The position numbers were made by a program, and so were the translations under genes. From assembly GCF_024508275.1 (NCBI RefSeq), contig NZ_CP101989.1, positions 2,418,001-2,482,000 of the forward strand: a stretch of DNA of 64,000 nucleotides, read 5' to 3'. Source of the stretch: Cellulomonas wangsupingiae. GTDB taxonomy: Bacteria > Actinomycetota > Actinomycetes > Actinomycetales > Cellulomonadaceae. Shown in pieces: positions 1-8,235 of the stretch (the stretch's first letter is position 1; each line of letters opens with the position of its first letter). The notes beneath the pieces are model-generated. The model was not told the origin of the DNA, made no database searches, and worked only from the letters and a program-made list of their open reading frames with translations.

Positions 1-483
1 GTCTTCGGCGCGTTCGCGCTCGGGCTGGCGGTGCCGCGCGTGCCGGCGGCCGACCGGGTGGTCGCCGGGCTGACGCCCGTCACGGGGGTCCTCGTGCCGC
101 TGTTCTTCACGTACTCGGGCCTCAACACGCAGTTCGGGCTGTTCACCGACCCGGCCGTGCTGCTGTTCGCGGTCGCCTGCGTGGTGCTCGCCGTCGTCGG
201 CAAGTTCGGCGCCTGCTGGGCGGCCGCACGACGCCGCGGTGAGCCGCAGGGGGTCGCGCTGCGGGTCGCGTCGCTCATGAACGCGCGCGGGCTCATGCAG
301 CTCATCGCCCTGAACATCGGGCTCGAGGCCGGGATCGTCGGGCCCGCGCTCTTCACCGTGCTGGTGCTCGTCGCGCTCGTGACGACGATCATGACGAGCC
401 CGCTGCTGACCTGGGTGGAGCGTCGTCACCCCGCCGTCGAGCCGACGCCGGACGTCGGCGAGCCGGTCCGCGCGACGCTGTGA
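1..483 (+). CDS. Cation:proton antiporter, C-terminal part (gene cut by window start)
   Basis: The reading frame is open from base 1 and ends at TGA 481-483, leaving 160 residues. It holds about four hydrophobic membrane segments, a short cytoplasmic basic patch (AAARRRGEP) and the sequence [12 protein letters not shown], typical of the last helices of CPA2-type (Kef/NapA-like) sodium/potassium-proton exchangers of the inner membrane. The N-terminal transport helices lie outside the window, so ion specificity cannot be read. No RCK/TrkA nucleotide-binding domain follows. The frame runs to within 50 bases of the response regulator gene, which has its own promoter. Confidence 0.75.
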   Translation, partial: VFGAFALGLAVPRVPAADRVVAGLTPVTGVLVPLFFTYSGLNTQFGLFTDPAVLLFAVACVVLAVVGKFGACWAAARRRGEPQGVALRVASLMNARGLMQLIALNIGLEAGIVGPALFTVLVLVALVTTIMTSPLLTWVERRHPAVEPTPDVGEPVRATL

Positions 484-518
484 CGAGACGGGTATTACTC
501 AGGTCACACCGGGTGTGC

Positions 519-524
519 CATTGT
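519..524 (+). promoter_or_regulatory. -10 element (CATTGT) of the response regulator gene
   Basis: CATTGT ends exactly 6 nt before ATG 531, the spacing expected for a leaderless transcript. This supports ATG 531 over an upstream in-frame GTG at 480 that would overlap the antiporter stop. Confidence 0.4.
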
Positions 525-530
525 CGGGAC

Positions 531-1199
531 ATGTCCGGACGAACCCACCGGCTCCTCGTCGTCGAGGACGACCGGGAGCTGTGCGACACGCTGGCCGAGG
601 TCCTCACCGACGAGGGCTACGTCGTCGACCAGGCCCGCGACGGTCACCGCGGCCTGCACCTCGCCCTCACGCGCCCGTACGACGTCCTCGTGGTCGACCG
701 CCGGCTCCCCGCCGTCGACGGCCTCGACATGCTCGCCCGCCTGCGGTCACGGGCGGTCGGCGCCCGCGCCCTCGTGCTCACCGCGCTCGGCTCGGTCGCC
801 GACCGCGTCGCCGGCCTGGACGCCGGCGCCGACGACTACCTGACCAAGCCGTTCGAGCTCGACGAGCTCAGTGCCCGCATCCGCGCGCTGTGCCGCCGCG
901 TCGACGAGGCGGACACCCTGCTCCCCCTCGGCGAGGGTGCCATCGACCTGGTGACGCGGCAGGCGGTGCTCGCCGACGGCACCCGGGTGGACCTGTCGGC
1001 ACGCGAGCACGCGCTGCTGCGCGCGCTCGCCGACCGCCCCGCGGCGGTGCACACGCGCCACGAGCTGCGCCGCGCCGTCTTCGCGGACACCGAGGCGGCG
1101 TCGATCGTCGACACGTACGTGTACTACGTGCGCCGCAAGCTCGGCCGCACCGTCATCCGGACGGTGCACGGCGCCGGCTACCGGCTGGGCACCCTGTGA
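531..1199 (+). CDS. OmpR/PhoB-family response regulator
   Basis: A 222-residue DNA-binding response regulator. Residues 7-115 are a receiver domain with acidic pocket Asp13/Asp14, phosphoacceptor Asp56 (LVVDRRLP), Thr84 and Lys106 (TKPFEL). Residues 130-222 are an OmpR-type winged helix ending in the usual VHGAGYRLG turn. The kinase at 1196-2497 starts inside its stop codon (GTGA overlap), so the two are translationally coupled and form a cognate pair. The stimulus is unknown. No target gene is obvious; the neighbouring antiporter is a possibility by position only. Confidence 0.92.
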   Translation: MSGRTHRLLVVEDDRELCDTLAEVLTDEGYVVDQARDGHRGLHLALTRPYDVLVVDRRLPAVDGLDMLARLRSRAVGARALVLTALGSVADRVAGLDAGADDYLTKPFELDELSARIRALCRRVDEADTLLPLGEGAIDLVTRQAVLADGTRVDLSAREHALLRALADRPAAVHTRHELRRAVFADTEAASIVDTYVYYVRRKLGRTVIRTVHGAGYRLGTL

Positions 1200-2497
1200 G
1201 CGCCGGCACGCCCGAGGAGCGCGTGGTCCGGCGCGCCCGGCTGCGGATCGGCTCGCTCGTCGGCCTGGTCATCGCCGCGCTGCTCGGCCTCGCCGGTGCC
1301 ATCTCCTACGGGATCCTCCTGCACAGCCAGGAGCAGCAGATCGACGGCGAGCTGGCCTGGGGCGTCACCCACGGCACGATCGCCGGCCCGCCCGCGTGCA
1401 GCTGGATCTTCACGTACGACGGGTCCACGGTGGACACCGGCGTGGCGCCGCCACCGCCGGGGTTCCCGCTGCACGACGACCTCGTGGAGGTCGCCGCGAC
1501 GGGCGCGACCCAGGACGCGCGGATCGCGCGCGACGGCACCGTCTATCACGTGCGCACCGCGCGGCAGGGCGACGAGGTCGTGCAGGCCGTGTTCGACGCC
1601 CGGTTCCAGCTGGCCGACCGGCGGCACCTGCTCATCGCGTTCGGCGTCGCCGCCGGTGCCGGCGCGCTCGCGGCGGTCGTGGGGGGCGTCGTCGTCGGTC
1701 GCCGCGCCGTCGCACCGCTCGCCGAGGCGCTGCACCGCCAGCGCCGGTTCGTCGCCGACGCGAGCCACGAGCTGCGGACCCCGATCGCCCAGGTCCACGC
1801 CCGCGCGCAGCTGCTGGCCCGGCGCGCGCGGGCGGCGGACGACGACGCCCAGGCGCGGGACCTGGACCGGCTGGTGTCCACGACCCGCCGGCTCGGCGAG
1901 ATCGTCGACGAGCTGCTGCTCTCGGCGCGGCTCGCCGCGGCGCAGGGCACGGCCGCGACGCGCCCGGACAGCACGGCGGTGGACATCGCGGCGCTCGTCG
2001 AGGACGCGGTCGCGGCCGACACCGCACGAGCCGCCGTCCGCAGGGTCACCGTCACCTCCGTGACGGCGCCGGGGCTGCCCGCCGTCGTGGGCGTCGAGTC
2101 GGCGCTGCGCCGGGTGGTGGCCGAGCTGCTGAGCAACGCGCTGTCGCACACGCCGCCGGGCGGTCACATCGGTGTCGCCGCGCGCGCGGCGGAGCAGGAC
2201 CGGGTGGTGGAGGTCGTCGTGACCGACACGGGCCCAGGCCTGGACCCCGGGGACGGCGAACGGATCTTCGACCGGTTCCACCGGGGCACCGGTGCGGACG
2301 AACGGCGCTTCGGCCTCGGGCTGGCCCTCCTGCGCGAGGTCGTCACGAGCCACGGCGGCACGATCCGCGCCGGCGGCGCGCCCGGGCAGGGCGCGACGTT
2401 CGTGCTCCGGCTGCCGGCGACGACGGCGGGCGTGCCCGGACCGCGCGGCCTCGCGTCGGCGGCACGCGACGAGCAGGAGGTGGGGGCCGCGCTCTGA
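1196..2497 (+). CDS. Sensor histidine kinase
   Basis: A 433-residue membrane kinase, partner of the preceding response regulator. GTG 1196 overlaps the upstream stop by 4 nt. Transmembrane helices lie near residues 18-42 and 145-168 and enclose a roughly 100-residue extracytoplasmic sensor segment. There is little room for a HAMP linker before the H-box SHELRTP with phosphorylated His191. The ATP-binding domain shows an N-box ([11 protein letters not shown]) and G-boxes DTGPGL and GLGLAL. The sensor segment shows no motif that identifies a ligand. The gene converges on the PilZ gene with 10 nt between stops. Confidence 0.92.
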   Translation: MSAGTPEERVVRRARLRIGSLVGLVIAALLGLAGAISYGILLHSQEQQIDGELAWGVTHGTIAGPPACSWIFTYDGSTVDTGVAPPPPGFPLHDDLVEVAATGATQDARIARDGTVYHVRTARQGDEVVQAVFDARFQLADRRHLLIAFGVAAGAGALAAVVGGVVVGRRAVAPLAEALHRQRRFVADASHELRTPIAQVHARAQLLARRARAADDDAQARDLDRLVSTTRRLGEIVDELLLSARLAAAQGTAATRPDSTAVDIAALVEDAVAADTARAAVRRVTVTSVTAPGLPAVVGVESALRRVVAELLSNALSHTPPGGHIGVAARAAEQDRVVEVVVTDTGPGLDPGDGERIFDRFHRGTGADERRFGLGLALLREVVTSHGGTIRAGGAPGQGATFVLRLPATTAGVPGPRGLASAARDEQEVGAAL

Positions 2498-2507
2498 GAG
2501 TGCCGGC

Positions 2508-3107
2508 CTACCAGCGGGCCAGGCTGCGCTCCTTCGCCTCGGCGCGCTGCAGCCTGAGCACGAGCCGGAACAACGTCTCACGCGTCCGCTCGTCGACGTC
2601 GAGCAGCTCGCAGCCGTAGCGCCACTCGTGCTGCCCCTCCTCGATGCGCAGGACCCGCGCAGCGAGCTCCACGTCGCCCTCGCCGACCGCCATGGCGAAG
2701 CGCACGACGTCACCGCTCGCCAGGCGGCGTCGCGTGACGAACCGCACGCCGGCGGCGCTGACGTCCACGACCGTCACGGGCAGGGGTTCGACACCCGTCG
2801 CCGTCTCGAGCTTGCCCGTGCACTCGACGCGGTACGCCGCGCGCGCGGCGGAGCGCCGCTGGTCCGGCAGGCCACGCTCCAGCACGACGAGCTGCACGGT
2901 GCTCCCGGCCATCCCCCCGAGCAGCCCGACGTACCGGCACAGACCCCGCACCGGGTCGAGCACCGTGAGGCTCGCGGCGTCGCCGATCTCGCGGCCCTCC
3001 ACAGGTTCCCGGACCTCGAGCACGATCACGTCGGAGTCGAACGTCGCCACGTGCCCTTCGACGTCACCGGACTTCGTGCGCAGGTAGCAGGTCGCGAGCT
3101 CGTGCAC
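2508..3107 (-). CDS. PilZ-domain c-di-GMP receptor protein
   Basis: A soluble 199-residue protein with the layout of flagellar-brake (YcgR-like) receptors: an N-terminal beta domain (about 1-80) and a C-terminal PilZ domain. Both c-di-GMP motifs are present: RxxxR at 85-89 (RSAAR) after an extra Arg84, and DxSxxG at 115-120 (DVSAAG). Binding of c-di-GMP is therefore expected; the output is unknown and no motility gene is nearby. GTG 3107 has a good ribosome-binding site (GGAGG, 6 nt spacer). It is monocistronic and convergent with the kinase gene. Its presence shows that c-di-GMP signalling operates in this organism, which supports the riboswitch before bldC. Confidence 0.88.
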   Translation of the reverse strand: MHELATCYLRTKSGDVEGHVATFDSDVIVLEVREPVEGREIGDAASLTVLDPVRGLCRYVGLLGGMAGSTVQLVVLERGLPDQRRSAARAAYRVECTGKLETATGVEPLPVTVVDVSAAGVRFVTRRRLASGDVVRFAMAVGEGDVELAARVLRIEEGQHEWRYGCELLDVDERTRETLFRLVLRLQRAEAKERSLARW

Positions 3108-3227
3108 GCGTCACCTCCGGCACCACACGCCACCGGCCGGCTGCCTGGTGCCCTCGCGTGTTGGTCAACCGTCCAGTTGTACGTGGGGCACACGGGCCCG
3201 GGCTACCGCCGAGCGGGTGGTGGTGCG

Positions 3228-3608
3228 GATGAGCCAGCCGGTACGCCGGGTTCTGTCCCCGCGCGCGGTCACCCCCGCGCGGGTGGCGACCATCCATCTA
3301 CGACGTACGTTGCCGCACGCCTCCAGCGGCCTACCCGGGAGCTCGGGCGGGCAACCCTCGGACGCTCCCTGTCTGGCCTTGCTCCGGGTGGGGTTTGCCG
3401 AGCCGCACCGGTCACCCGGTGCGCTGGTGGTCTCTTACACCACCGTTTCACCCTTACCCCGCCGGCGAGCCGGTGGGGCGGTCTGTTCTCTGTGGCACTG
3501 TCCCGCGGGTCACCCCGGGTGGGCGTTACCCACCACCCTGCCCTACGGAGCCCGGACGTTCCTCGGCAGGACCCGAGGGCCCTGACGCGGCCGCCTGGCT
3601 GACTCATC
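3228..3608 (-). ncRNA. rnpB: RNase P RNA, bacterial class A
   Basis: Catalytic RNA of RNase P, which trims the 5' end of pre-tRNAs. The minus strand begins GATGAGTCAGCCAGG and carries the conserved 5' core GAGGAACGTCCGGGCTCC. Near the 3' end it has the matching ACAGAACCCGGCGTACC element, followed by GGCTGGCTCATC, which pairs with the 5' terminus. The length of about 380 nt fits actinobacterial type A RNAs. GC-rich paired helices fill the middle. End positions are set by the terminal helix and are accurate to a few bases. Confidence 0.95.
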
Positions 3609-3617
3609 CGCGCGGCC

Positions 3618-3623
3618 AGCCTA
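3618..3623 (-). promoter_or_regulatory. -10 element (TAGGCT) of rnpB
   Basis: TAGGCT on the minus strand ends 9 nt before the mature 5' end of RNase P RNA. The same hexamer, or TAGGGT, precedes all three tRNA genes in this window. Confidence 0.5.
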
Positions 3624-3640
3624 GCGGACCGCACCGGGCG

Positions 3641-4132
3641 TCATCGCGCGAGGCGGACGGCGACGATCCCGTGGTCCGGGTCGTCCACACGGGCGCCGTC
3701 GGCGCGAAAGCCGTTGCGGTCGTAGAACCGTCGGGCCCGCGGGTTGTCCTCGGCGACCCACAGCTGCGCGGGCGTGCCCGGAGGGACGACGGCGTCGAGG
3801 AGCGCCTGGCCCACCCCCGTCCCGTGGTGCGACGCGAGCACGTACAGCTGGAACAGGTGCCGCTCGCGCACCGGCGGGTGCTCCCCCACCGGCACGGCGT
3901 CACCGGCGAGCGCGATCCCGACGATCCGCCCGCCGACCTCGGCGACGGTGAGCGGCACGCCGTCGGCGAGCGCCCGCCGCCACCGTTCGGTGCGTCCGTC
4001 GAGCGTGTCGGTCTCCCAGTGCGAGGCGGGGAGCAGCCCGGAGTACGTCTCCACCCACGACCCGTGGTGGACCGCCGCGACCGCGGCAGCGTCGTCCGGG
4101 ACGGCGGCGCGCAGCAGGACGTCGCTCGTCAT
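3641..4132 (-). CDS. GNAT-family N-acetyltransferase
   Basis: A 163-residue single-domain GNAT enzyme expected to transfer an acetyl group from acetyl-CoA to an unidentified amine. The core beta4 strand FQLYVLAS is followed by the pyrophosphate loop HHGTGVGQALL (Q/RxxGxG/A type). The C-terminal part holds AEDNPRARRFYDRNGF, usual for the last helix and beta-bulge of GNAT proteins. It lies 16 nt downstream of the broken tautomerase gene and is probably read from the same promoter. The substrate cannot be deduced. Confidence 0.88.
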   Translation of the reverse strand: MTSDVLLRAAVPDDAAAVAAVHHGSWVETYSGLLPASHWETDTLDGRTERWRRALADGVPLTVAEVGGRIVGIALAGDAVPVGEHPPVRERHLFQLYVLASHHGTGVGQALLDAVVPPGTPAQLWVAEDNPRARRFYDRNGFRADGARVDDPDHGIVAVRLAR

Positions 4133-4148
4133 GCGGCAGCGTGCCGCG

Positions 4149-4532
4149 TCACACGTCGACCCGGTACGACAGCGCCAGCTCGTCGCCCGCGACCCCGCGG
4201 ATGCCCCAGTGCGTCGGCGGGCTCTCGAGGACCACGACCTCGAGGTCGTCGGGGCCCAGGCCGAGCGCGGGCGCGACGTCGTCGAAGAACGCGGCGATCA
4301 GCGCGCGCACGGCCGCCGGGCTGCGGCCGGCGAAGCACACGACCTCGACGACCAGGTACTCCGGCGAGCGCGGCGCGACGAGGTCCTCGTCGTCGAGCAG
4401 CAGGAACCGGTGGAACCGCTTGTCCGGCGGCAGCCCTCACGCACCGACGAGCGCGCCGTGCACGGCGTCCGACACCTCCGCGCGTCGCGGGGCCCACACC
4501 GAGCGCCGCCCGTAGAGCTTCACCTGTGCCAC
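4149..4532 (-). pseudogene. Tautomerase-superfamily gene interrupted by one in-frame TGA
   Basis: Read from GTG 4532 (GGAAGG upstream), the frame encodes MAQVKLYGRRSVWAPRR through VHGALVGA, then TGA at 4439-4437. It continues in the same frame with GLPPDKRFHRFLLLDDEDLV through ALSYRVDV to a stop at 4149. Together the parts make a protein of about 127 residues with the 4-oxalocrotonate tautomerase-like fold (VVEVVCFAGRSPAAVRALI). The junction ALVGA-stop-GLPPD suggests that a Trp codon (TGG) became TGA. The reading has no indel and is otherwise intact, so the mutation is recent, or a sequencing error. The catalytic N-terminal Pro of classic 4-OT enzymes is absent. Re-initiation at GTG 4340 would give only 63 residues. 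Confidence 0.8.
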
Positions 4533-4574
4533 GTCCCACACCTTCCGCGTCACCGGACTCCGGGGCGCACACCG

Positions 4575-4580
4575 TACCGT
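4575..4580 (+). promoter_or_regulatory. -10 element (TACCGT) of yaaA
   Basis: TACCGT followed by 6 nt and GTG 4587: leaderless spacing. It fixes the start, since no ribosome-binding site is visible. Confidence 0.5.
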
Positions 4581-4586
4581 GGTGCG

Positions 4587-5366
4587 GTGCTCGTGCTGCT
4601 GCCTCCCTCCGAGGGCAAGACGCCCGCACCCCCCACCGCTCCCCCGCTGGACCTGGCGGCGTTGTCGCACCCGGGCCTGACGCCGGTGCGCGAGAAGGTC
4701 CTCGACGCGCTCGTCGCGGCCAGCGGACGGCCGGACGCGTGCGAGGTCCTGGGCGTGTCCCCCGGCCTCGCGGACGAGGTCGCGCGCAACACGACGCTGC
4801 GCGACGCACCCGCCGCGCGCGCGTCGCGGGTCTACTCGGGCGTCCTGTACGCCGCCGCCGGGCTCGACGCGCTCCCACCGGCGGCCCGGGCGCGCGCGGT
4901 CGCGAGCGTGCGGGTCGTCTCGGCCCTGTGGGGCGCCCTGACGGTCGACGACGCCGTGCCGGCGTACCGCCTGTCGATGGGCACCGACCTGCCGGGGATC
5001 GGGCCGCTCGCGGCGGCGTGGCGCGGGCCGCTCGGGGTCGAGCTGGCCGAGGAGTCCGAGGGCCGCCTCGTCGTCGACTGCCGCTCCGCGGCGTACCGCG
5101 CCGCGTGGACGCCGGCCGGTGCGCACTGGGTGGACGTGCGCGTGCTGCGCGAGCTCGACGGCCGGCGCACGGTCGTCTCGCACCACGCCAAGCACACCCG
5201 CGGCGTGCTCACGCGGCACCTCGTCACGCGACGCGGCCGCGAGCCGCGCGACGCCGACGAGCTCGCGCACGCGGCGAGCGCACTGGTCGGCGACGCGCTG
5301 CACGCCGTGGAGCTGGGCCCGGCCCCGCGCCGGGGCCCTCGCACGCTGTCCCTCGTCGTCGTCTGA
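4587..5366 (+). CDS. yaaA: Peroxide stress protein YaaA (DUF328/UPF0246 family)
   Basis: A 259-residue cytoplasmic protein beginning MLVLLPPSEGKT, the family signature in which Lys and the PPSEGK loop belong to a DNA-binding helix-hairpin-helix-like fold described for E. coli YaaA. The C-terminal part contains VVSHHAKHTRG, also conserved. In E. coli, YaaA lowers free iron and limits DNA damage under hydrogen peroxide; the same role here is inferred from family membership. The gene is transcribed alone and divergently from the tautomerase/GNAT unit. Its length is normal for the family. Confidence 0.88.
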   Translation: MLVLLPPSEGKTPAPPTAPPLDLAALSHPGLTPVREKVLDALVAASGRPDACEVLGVSPGLADEVARNTTLRDAPAARASRVYSGVLYAAAGLDALPPAARARAVASVRVVSALWGALTVDDAVPAYRLSMGTDLPGIGPLAAAWRGPLGVELAEESEGRLVVDCRSAAYRAAWTPAGAHWVDVRVLRELDGRRTVVSHHAKHTRGVLTRHLVTRRGREPRDADELAHAASALVGDALHAVELGPAPRRGPRTLSLVVV

Positions 5367-5433
5367 CGGCGAAGCGTGCAGCGTCGGGGACGTCTGACGA
5401 CCCGAACGCGGCTCGCTCAGCGGTCCGTCCCCG

Positions 5434-6252
5434 TCACCAGCCCTCGCTGGGCGCGCCGGCCACCGCGATCTCGTCGCGGCGGTCGGTGAAGAGCCGCACG
5501 ATGCTCACCGACGCCGGTGCGACGCGCAGCTGGCTCCACGTGCCCGGCGCGGCGCCCATCGTCACGCCCAGGGCGGCACGGATCGCGACCGCGTGCGAGA
5601 CGACGACGACGGTGCGACCGCCGGTGCCGCGCAGCGAGTCCAGGCCGCGTGCGAGCCGCAGGCCCACGTCCTCGATGGACTCCCCGCCCGGCGGGCGCAG
5701 GCGGCCGTCGGTGTGCCACGGCTCGAGCTGGCCGGGCCATCCGGCCTCGATCTGCTCGGCCGTCAGGCCCTGCCACTGCCCGAAGTCCGCCTCCTGGAAG
5801 GCGGGGTCCGTGCGGACCTGCAGGCCCAGCGCCGCCGCCACGACCGCAGCCGTCTCCTGGGTGCGCACCATCGGTGAGGCCACGACGTCGCTGGGGTACG
5901 GGATGTCCCCCCACAGGTCCCGCCCGATGCGTTCGACGAGAGTCGCCGCGGCGACGGCCTGCGCACGCCCCCGCTCGTCCAGCGGCGGACCGGGCTCGGA
6001 CGACCCCGAGTACCCGCGCGACACGGTCATCGTGGTCTGCCCGTGCCGCACCAGGACGACCGTCGTCGGCTCCTCGTCGTCGAACCGCGGGGACGCCCCC
6101 GACGGACGCAGGGCGCGCAGCCGGGTGGCCTGCGCGACGGCCTCCGCACCGGAGCCCGTCGGGTCGGCCCGGTCGTCGCCGAGCGGGGCGTCGGGCGCGG
6201 TGGTGCCGGTCGGCGCGTCCCGCCGGTCGTGGTCGTGGGGTGCTCTGCTCAC
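5434..6252 (-). CDS. Histidine phosphatase family protein (phosphoglycerate mutase-like)
   Basis: A 272-residue protein whose core (from about residue 60) holds the catalytic RHG motif VLVRHGQTT, the downstream Arg/Glu residues (SPMVRTQETA, FQEADFGQWQG) and the second histidine VVVSHAVAIR of the branch. The first 55 residues are acidic and low in complexity. In many actinobacteria this domain is fused to an N-terminal RNase H domain; here the RNase H part is absent. The zinc-ribbon gene lies 64 nt upstream in the same direction, so it is the last gene of the ADH-Nif3-zinc-ribbon operon. GTG 6252 is chosen as start, but a weak ribosome-binding site leaves it uncertain. The phosphatase substrate is unknown. 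Confidence 0.85.
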   Translation of the reverse strand: MSRAPHDHDRRDAPTGTTAPDAPLGDDRADPTGSGAEAVAQATRLRALRPSGASPRFDDEEPTTVVLVRHGQTTMTVSRGYSGSSEPGPPLDERGRAQAVAAATLVERIGRDLWGDIPYPSDVVASPMVRTQETAAVVAAALGLQVRTDPAFQEADFGQWQGLTAEQIEAGWPGQLEPWHTDGRLRPPGGESIEDVGLRLARGLDSLRGTGGRTVVVVSHAVAIRAALGVTMGAAPGTWSQLRVAPASVSIVRLFTDRRDEIAVAGAPSEGW

Positions 6253-6316
6253 GCGAGCAGTCTTCGCCGCGGCGCGCCGCGGGTCCACTCGACCCGCGCG
6301 CGCCGGCCCCTCCCGG

Positions 6317-7051
6317 TCAGTCGGTGAGCCGCACCAGGATCCGGCCGCACTCCTCGCAACGCACGACCGCGTCGACCGGGCGCGCACGGATCGCCTCGAG
6401 GTCGAGCGGGTTCAGCTCGAGGCGGCAGCCCTCGCACCGGTTGCCCCGCAGAGCCGCGGCACCGCTGCCGCCGAGCTGACCGCGCAGCCGCTCGTACAGC
6501 GCGGTCAGGCCCGCGTCCAGCCCGTCCGCTGCGCGGTCCCGCTCGGCGCGCACGCGGGCGGACTCGGCGTCCACCTCGGCGTAGCCGGCGTCACGCTCGG
6601 CCACGACCTCGTCGCGGTTGGCCACCAGGGCGGCGTGCGCCTGCTCGAGGTCGGTCAGGACGGCCTCGTGCGCCTCGAGGCGCTCCATGACCTCGAGCTC
6701 GACGTCCTCCAGGTGCGCCTGCCGCGTCGCGAGGCTGGCGAGCTCGCTCGTCAGCGCCTGCGCGTCCTTGGCGCCGACCTGCCCGCCGTCGAGCCGCTGC
6801 TGGTCGCGGGCCGCCCGGCCGCGCACCTGGGCGACGTCGGCCTCGGCCTTGGCCAGCTCGGTGCGCAGGTCGGAGGCGGCGGTGCGCGACGTCACCAGCG
6901 CCGTCTGCAGATCGGCCAGCTGGGCGTCGATCTCGACGAGCCGCGCGAGCGCCGGCAGCGTGCGCCGCTTGTGCGCGAGCTGCGCGAGGCGGGTGTCCAG
7001 GTCCTGGACGTCGAGGAGGCGGCGCTGGTCGGCTGCGGGGGCACTCGTCAC
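6317..7051 (-). CDS. Zinc-ribbon, coiled-coil protein (C4-type, CT398-like)
   Basis: A 244-residue protein: residues 10-180 are almost entirely alpha-helical coiled coil, and the C-terminus has two CxxC knuckles (NRCEGCRLEL and VRCEECGRIL) that form a C4 zinc ribbon. The family occurs next to nif3-like and RNase H/phosphatase genes across actinobacteria. Its function is not established; a nucleic-acid or secretion-chaperone role has been suggested from structure. GTG 7051 has the ribosome-binding site GGAAGG and overlaps the Nif3 stop by 4 nt, which indicates coupling. Confidence 0.85.
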   Translation of the reverse strand: MTSAPAADQRRLLDVQDLDTRLAQLAHKRRTLPALARLVEIDAQLADLQTALVTSRTAASDLRTELAKAEADVAQVRGRAARDQQRLDGGQVGAKDAQALTSELASLATRQAHLEDVELEVMERLEAHEAVLTDLEQAHAALVANRDEVVAERDAGYAEVDAESARVRAERDRAADGLDAGLTALYERLRGQLGGSGAAALRGNRCEGCRLELNPLDLEAIRARPVDAVVRCEECGRILVRLTD

Positions 7052-8235
7052 GGGGTTCCTTCCGGCTGGTCCGTCTGCGGCACGTGACCCGTCCACGGGT
7101 CGGTGCGCCGCGTGCTGACGCGGGTCTCCACCGTAGTGCCCGTGGCTGCCAGGTCCGTGCGCAGCGCCTGCGCGGCGCGCGGCAGCCACAGCCACTCGGA
7201 CGCGGAGTGCGCGAGATCGATGAGTGCCGGGCGCGGCGCACCCCCGCGGGCGTCGAACGCCGCGCGCTCCTGCTGCTCGGAGGCCGGGTGGTGGCGCAGG
7301 TCGGCGGTGACGTACACGTCGACGTCGGCGGCGCGCACCGCGTCGAACAACGAGTCGCCCGAGCCGCCGAGGACGGCGACGCGGCTCACCGGCATGTCGG
7401 GGTCGCCCGCGTACCGCACGCCCTGCGCGGTGGCCGGCACCGCGCGCGCGACCGCGGCGGCGAAGTCACGCAACGGGACGGGCGACGGCAGCGTGCCGAC
7501 ACGTCCCAGGCCCGTGTCCCCCGGCAGGGCCGCGAGCTCCAGGACGTCGAACGCCGGCTCCTCGTACGGGTGCGCGGCCCGCATGGCCGCGACCACCCGC
7601 GCGCGCAGCCCGCGGGGTGCGACCATCTCGACCCGCGTCTCGGCGACGACCTCGCGCCGCCCGACCTCGCCCACGGCGGGGGCCGCGCCGGGCAACGGCG
7701 TGAACGTGCCCTCGCCCGTCGTGGTCCAGGCGCACCGCTCATACGCACCGACGTGACCGGCGCCGGCGGCCGCGAGCGCGTCGACCAGCGCCCCGGCCTG
7801 CGCGGCAGGCACCAGCACCACGTGCTTGTCGAGCGCCGGCGCGTCGGCCGCCACCAGGGGGGACGTGCCGACCAGACCCACGGCGTCGGCGAGCGCCTCG
7901 GCCACGCCGCCGTGCGCGGAGTCCGCGTTGGTGTGGGCGGTGTACAGCCCGCAGCCGGCACGCACGAGCCGGTGCAGCAGCGCCCCCTTGTACGTCGTGG
8001 CCGCGACCGAGTGCACCGGCCGCAGGAGCAGCGGGTGGTGCGTGACCAGCAGGTCCGCCTCCCACTCGACCGCCTCGTCGACCACGGCGGCCACCGGGTC
8101 CACGGCCAGCAGCACGCGGCGCACGGGGGCGTCCGGGTCCCCGGCCGCCAGCCCCACCCGGTCCCACTGCTCCGCGGTACGCGGCGGGTAGCGCCGATCG
8201 AGCGCCGCGACGACGTCGGCCAGCGTCGCGGTCAC
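7048..8235 (-). CDS. Nif3-like dinuclear metal centre protein (GTP cyclohydrolase I type 2 family)
   Basis: A 395-residue protein of the NIF3/YbgI superfamily. Metal-binding histidines lie in LLVTHHPLLLRPV and later in LIDLAHSASEWLW. Residues around 190-290 form the inserted PII-like domain found in long actinobacterial and Bacillus members. Structures show hexameric rings with two metals per subunit. The biochemical role is unsettled; the database name GTP cyclohydrolase is not proof of activity. GTG 8235 overlaps the alcohol dehydrogenase stop by 4 nt. Confidence 0.88.
   Translation of the reverse strand: MTATLADVVAALDRRYPPRTAEQWDRVGLAAGDPDAPVRRVLLAVDPVAAVVDEAVEWEADLLVTHHPLLLRPVHSVAATTYKGALLHRLVRAGCGLYTAHTNADSAHGGVAEALADAVGLVGTSPLVAADAPALDKHVVLVPAAQAGALVDALAAAGAGHVGAYERCAWTTTGEGTFTPLPGAAPAVGEVGRREVVAETRVEMVAPRGLRARVVAAMRAAHPYEEPAFDVLELAALPGDTGLGRVGTLPSPVPLRDFAAAVARAVPATAQGVRYAGDPDMPVSRVAVLGGSGDSLFDAVRAADVDVYVTADLRHHPASEQQERAAFDARGGAPRPALIDLAHSASEWLWLPRAAQALRTDLAATGTTVETRVSTRRTDPWTGHVPQTDQPEGTP

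Noticed and set aside
4437..4439. TGA in the tautomerase gene as selenocysteine codon
   Set aside because: No SECIS-like hairpin was recognised directly after it and the flanking residues (LVGA, GLPPD) are not a redox motif; a Trp codon mutation is simpler.
3395..7087. A continuous plus-strand frame of 1230 codons spanning rnpB, GNAT and other genes
   Set aside because: Low-complexity Arg/Pro/Ala translation, crosses several well-supported minus-strand genes and an RNA gene.
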